DNA of 29,065 nucleotides from a virus: positions 1 through 29,065 of IMG/VR virus record IMGVR_UViG_3300027821_000022; one strand, 5' to 3'. Below the pieces are notes generated by a model. That model saw only the letters and a program-made list of their open reading frames with translations. It did no database searches and was not told the DNA's origin. How positions within the stretch are numbered: the first letter of the stretch is position 1; each line of letters opens with the position of its first letter. Made by a program: the position numbers and the translations under genes. Below, piece after piece: positions 26,369-29,065 of this stretch.

Positions 26369-26448
26369 ATTAAGGGTCCTGTTACCCCCGCACGACTCTT
26401 TCGGTGAGGACCTTCCGCACGACATAGGTACAGGAGACAGGAGGCATC

Positions 26449-26763
26449 ATGTCACTCAGCTACGACGAGCTCACCCTGGGGCCGGACGCGTACAGCCCGG
26501 GTTGCACGCACGCAACACCCCCGGTCTACACGCGGGTCTACCGGTTCCGGGGCAGGGAGGCGCACCTGCGCGAGCTGACCGCGTTCACCGGCTGCGGCGG
26601 CCGGCGCGCCTTCCCGGGCTGGGACGGCTGGCTCGGCACCGGCAGCCAGGAGGAGTACGAGCACGCCGCGAGGCTGCCGCTGTGCGGTAAGTGCTTCGCG
26701 TACCGGGAGCACCAGCTGGACGACGAGCGGCTGGGCACCGCGCACGGCACCGAGATGACGTAA
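26449..26763 (+). CDS. Hypothetical protein with Cys pairs
   Basis: A 104-residue protein from ATG, with ACAGGAGGC about 5 bases upstream and TAGGTA (about 26425) as a possible -10 box. GCTHATPPVYTRVYRFRGREAHL, then FTGCGGRRAFPGWDGWLG, and LCGKCFAYREH near residues 78-88. The LCGKC pair and the GCTH/CGG sites may hold one or two metals. The opening resembles phage proteins that carry zinc-bound small domains, but no family is certain. Tail to tail with the HNH gene. Confidence 0.6.
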   Translation: MSLSYDELTLGPDAYSPGCTHATPPVYTRVYRFRGREAHLRELTAFTGCGGRRAFPGWDGWLGTGSQEEYEHAARLPLCGKCFAYREHQLDDERLGTAHGTEMT

Positions 26764-26764
26764 C

Positions 26765-27118
26765 CTACGCGCTGGCCCGCCGGTCGCGCTCGGCCTGGCG
26801 GATCCGGTCGTACGGGTCGGTGATGATGCCGCCCTGCGGCCCGCGGCGTACCGGGACTGTGCGGGACCGGACCCCGTGGTGCAGGCCCTGCGCGGCACCC
26901 TGGTTGCACAGGGCATGCGCGGCGCGCAGGTTTTCCCCGCGGTCAGACCCGCCCAGGGACCGGGGCACGACGTGGTCGACGGTCGCGGCCCACGGCGACC
27001 CCCGCTCCAGCTTCGGGTCTATCTTCCGGTCAGGCCCGCCGGAGGCGCCCGGGTGCAGGCACACGGGCATGCGGCAGGTCCACTTGTCCCGCCGCAGTAT
27101 CGCCAGCCGTGAGGCCAT
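26765..27118 (-). CDS. HNH endonuclease
   Basis: A 117-residue protein starting at 27118, with GGAGGTG 8 bases upstream. HNH core: TCRMPVCLHPGAS, TVDHVVPRSLGGSDRGENLRAAHALCN (in pieces, residues about 14-72), with C and DH pairs and the closing NLR-x-x-H-x-x-C-N that binds zinc. Compact form without extra domains, like HNH proteins near phage packaging genes. It could cut DNA in packaging or be a homing enzyme. It lies at the end of a leftward operon below an unknown gene and the TROVE gene. Confidence 0.82.
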   Translation of the reverse strand: MASRLAILRRDKWTCRMPVCLHPGASGGPDRKIDPKLERGSPWAATVDHVVPRSLGGSDRGENLRAAHALCNQGAAQGLHHGVRSRTVPVRRGPQGGIITDPYDRIRQAERDRRASA

Positions 27119-27135
27119 GCGCCGTGCACCTCCGT

Positions 27136-27474
27136 TCAGGGACTCAGGTTGTCCAGCCGGGTGCGCAGCTCGCGGGCGCGCTGCATGACCAGCACCCTGT
27201 TGCCGGGATGGGCGTCCAGCTCGTCCAGCAGGTTCAGCGCCTCCTCGGCGATGCCCACGAAAATCGCGGCGTCGCAGGCTAGCCGCCACACCTCCGGGTA
27301 GTCCCGGTCCGCGCCCCGCAGATTCTCCGGACGTCCGGAGGGTGGCCCGGACGGGATCTCCGGGTCCAGGTGCGCGTAGAGGCCGCGGTGACCCTGTGCA
27401 GGGCCGCCGCGGTCCTCGTACGCCTTGATTCGCTGCTCTCGCTCCCGCCGCGCCTGGCGCTGGCGGGCTCCCAT
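27136..27474 (-). CDS. Hypothetical protein between TROVE and HNH genes
   Basis: A 112-residue protein. Basic start (RQRQARREREQRIKAYEDR), then a Pro/Gly part (PSGPPSGRPENLRG) encoded in part by the second copy of the 16-base palindrome, then helices (VWRLACDAAIFVGIAEEALNLL and MQRARELRTRLDNL). Its start overlaps the TROVE stop by one base, so it is coupled to TROVE and could be a partner protein. No family recognised. Confidence 0.6.
   Translation of the reverse strand: MGARQRQARREREQRIKAYEDRGGPAQGHRGLYAHLDPEIPSGPPSGRPENLRGADRDYPEVWRLACDAAIFVGIAEEALNLLDELDAHPGNRVLVMQRARELRTRLDNLSP
27325..27340. repeat. 16-base perfect palindrome, copy 2
   Basis: Identical to 3319-3334 (CTCCGGACGTCCGGAG), here inside the gene at 27136-27474. 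Confidence 0.6.
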
Positions 27475-29065
27475 CAGATGTCGCCCCGGGCGTGGTTAGC
27501 CAGGAGCTGCGGGACGTCGCTGTCGAAACCGGCGACGTCCAGCTCACGCGGCTCGTCAGGCCGGGCGATGGACGTTCCGGTCGCGGTGACCGAGATCACC
27601 TGCAGCCGGGCGTCGATGCCCATGGCCTGGCGGTAGTTGTCCAGCGCCTGGTGCGGGTGCACCGAGCCGAACCACGTCTCGTTGTCGGTGATCACGCGGA
27701 ACGTGTCCACCTCCACCCGGTTCTTCCGCGCCCACTCCATCGGAGCCGCGCAGTCAGTTCCGCCGTGGCCATGCCGGAGCATGACCCGCATGACGTCGTC
27801 CAGCCGCTGGCCCGGCGAGATCGTCAGCGGGTACAGGCCGCTGCTCGCGAAGCCGTACAGGCCCCAGGCCGGCTCGGTGTTGGCCATGACCAGCGCCAGG
27901 CCGCCCGCGACCTCCACCGCCGTGAACGGGTACATCAGCTCACGGTAGCTGTCCGGCTTCATGATCGGCCAGGTCATCGACGCCGAGGTGTCGCAGGCGA
28001 TCAGCGTCCGCGTGCCCGCCGGCTCCACCGCGCCGTAGGCGAGGTAGAACGCGTCGTTCAGCGCGTCGATGACCTGCGGCACCGCAGACCACGTGGAGTC
28101 GCCCTTGAGGGACGCGCCCCGCGCGTAGGTCTTCAGCGCGATCAGGACCGCGATCGGGTGGATGCGGGCCTTGACCAGCCGCGCCTGGTCGCGCAGCTGC
28201 GCGCAGACGATGCCCAGGTGCGAGCTCATCGGCGCGAGCACGCCGAGCCGGGTCAGCTTCGGCAGCTGCCGCAGCAGCGCGCCCATCGGCAGGCCCGCGT
28301 CGATCAGCGCCCGCCAGACGTCAGCCTGGCCGGTCGCCTCGTCCGGCAGCGCCTCCCACGGCAGGCCCGGGTACTGGCCGATCAGGCCGACGTAGGCAGC
28401 GGCCTTCGCGGCCACCTTGCCGTCACCGCGCTCGATCTCCCGGGCGCGGTTGTACGCCGTGACCCACTTCGGCAGCTCGCTGTCGACCTCGTGGCCGGTC
28501 ACCCAGCCGAACAGGGCGTTGTGCTCCGCCATCAGCGTGCCGTCATCCGTGCGCGGCTTGGCGTGCGCCATCCGCAGCACGTCGGCGTGGTTCCAGCCGA
28601 CCCTGCTCCGGTACTTGACCATCTGGTAGGCCAGCTGCTCCGGGTCCTTCTCCAGGTACCACCGGGCGAACGCACGGCGGGTCACCGGACCCCAGCCGCC
28701 GAACTGCTCGGAGTACTTCGCGCCCGTGAACAGGTGCGTGCCGGTCCGCGCGACCTTGGTGAAGGCACGCTCGGCCGCCCGCCGGCCCTCGACATCGGCG
28801 AGGGACATGGCGGCCAGAACCGCGAGCAGCGCCGGCTGGTTACGCGGCGCCCGGCCCGCGACGGAGATCTCCTCCGCCAGCGCGACCAGCTCGGCACCGT
28901 GGTTCTTCGCCCAGTCGATGATGACGCCGCCGTTCTCCGCGGTCATCTCCCGCTGGGTCGCGTAGTACGTGGACTCCGAGCCCAGGGTGAGGAACCTGCG
29001 GATCCGGTTCTCGGCGGACACCTCGAAGACGTAGCCGCCGGCCCGGTTCTTCACCTGCCGCGGGT
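27474..29065 (-). CDS. rsr: Ro60-like TROVE protein with vWFA domain (5' partial)
   Basis: RNA-binding ring protein of the Ro60/Rsr family, which binds small Y RNAs and misfolded RNA in quality control. The frame stays open past the window end, and relatives have further residues before N-R-A-G-G-Y, so the start lies outside. Counted from GTG 29054: RAGGYVFEV (4-12), RIRRFLTLGSESTYYATQREMT (18-38 in pieces) and QPALLAVLAAMSLAD start the TROVE ring (to about 340). The vWFA domain has its metal site at DTSAS (355-359), GGTD (431-434) and ITDNETW (455-461). Ring and metal motifs look intact. Phage-borne homologues are known but uncommon. Confidence 0.92.
   Translation of the reverse strand, partial: PRQVKNRAGGYVFEVSAENRIRRFLTLGSESTYYATQREMTAENGGVIIDWAKNHGAELVALAEEISVAGRAPRNQPALLAVLAAMSLADVEGRRAAERAFTKVARTGTHLFTGAKYSEQFGGWGPVTRRAFARWYLEKDPEQLAYQMVKYRSRVGWNHADVLRMAHAKPRTDDGTLMAEHNALFGWVTGHEVDSELPKWVTAYNRAREIERGDGKVAAKAAAYVGLIGQYPGLPWEALPDEATGQADVWRALIDAGLPMGALLRQLPKLTRLGVLAPMSSHLGIVCAQLRDQARLVKARIHPIAVLIALKTYARGASLKGDSTWSAVPQVIDALNDAFYLAYGAVEPAGTRTLIACDTSASMTWPIMKPDSYRELMYPFTAVEVAGGLALVMANTEPAWGLYGFASSGLYPLTISPGQRLDDVMRVMLRHGHGGTDCAAPMEWARKNRVEVDTFRVITDNETWFGSVHPHQALDNYRQAMGIDARLQVISVTATGTSIARPDEPRELDVAGFDSDVPQLLANHARGDI

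Larger units (their letters stand above)
25653..26448. other. Long region without a convincing gene, with five inverted repeats
   Basis: No frame here has both a good start and protein-like composition. It holds inverted repeats at 25758-25817, 25936-25971, 26092-26135, 26192-26227 and 26343-26368. Three carry the same core, AGGCCCCG on the left and CGGGGCCT on the right, and two of these are followed by TGG or TTG. A good -10 box (TATACT, 25875-25880) precedes the second. It may be a set of small RNA genes, repeated terminators, or a recombination-prone region. It lies between the basic protein gene and the gene before the TROVE operon. Confidence 0.5.

Noticed and set aside
25653-26448. A CRISPR array in the repeat-rich region
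   Set aside because: The repeats are inverted, unequally spaced and few; no direct repeats with unique spacers are present.

Overview
This window looks like part of a high-GC, tailed actinobacterial bacteriophage or prophage. It opens inside a large terminase gene, then gives an HK97-type portal, prohead protease and major capsid protein in the usual order. Coding is dense, GTG starts are common, and most neighbouring genes overlap by ATGA, GTGA or TGATG. I see no integrase, tail gene, lysin, tRNA, rRNA or CRISPR array. The host is probably an actinomycete; this rests on base composition, start-codon use and the protein families.

Layout. Positions 1-3882: 5'-truncated terminase, then a run of small membrane, acidic and unknown proteins; one (2318-2569) faintly resembles the Acb2 hairpin family. 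3883-8768: head module (portal, protease, capsid), with a free-standing HNH endonuclease gene on the opposite strand between portal and protease. 8769-11366: hairpins, then Pro/Gly/Asn-rich and PKD-domain proteins that may decorate the virion. 11380-18413: a P-loop protein, a Tat-signal haem peroxidase of the animal peroxidase superfamily, two family-2-like glycosyltransferases, a GDP-mannose 3,5-epimerase-like enzyme and a TylF-like O-methyltransferase, with small zinc-ribbon and unknown proteins between. 18427-19347: small coupled genes ending in a DUF3310 protein.

19350-22265: a leftward small gene, then a glycosyltransferase gene that appears broken by a cassette of three leftward genes (HNH-AP2 endonuclease, HTH protein, small helical protein). 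The cassette is flanked by two diverged copies of the gene's first codons. 22265-24842: small genes, a candidate non-coding RNA with a good promoter (about 23327-23430), two leftward genes, and a rightward pair with its own promoter. 24843-25652: a bidirectional terminator and three leftward small genes, including a LuxR-type HTH protein. 25653-26448: about 800 bases with no convincing gene but five inverted repeats built on GGCCCC/GGGGCC. 26449-29065: a small rightward gene, then a leftward operon of a Ro60/TROVE protein (cut by the window edge), an unknown protein and an HNH endonuclease.

How it fits together. The left third builds the capsid. The middle cassette could make and attach modified sugars, perhaps a mannose- or galactose-type nucleotide sugar and an O-methylated sugar, on virion or host surface; the peroxidase is translationally coupled into it. 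The right part has accessory and RNA-related functions. A four-copy intergenic element (2006, 3861, 7409, 9448) upstream of late genes suggests shared control of the left part.
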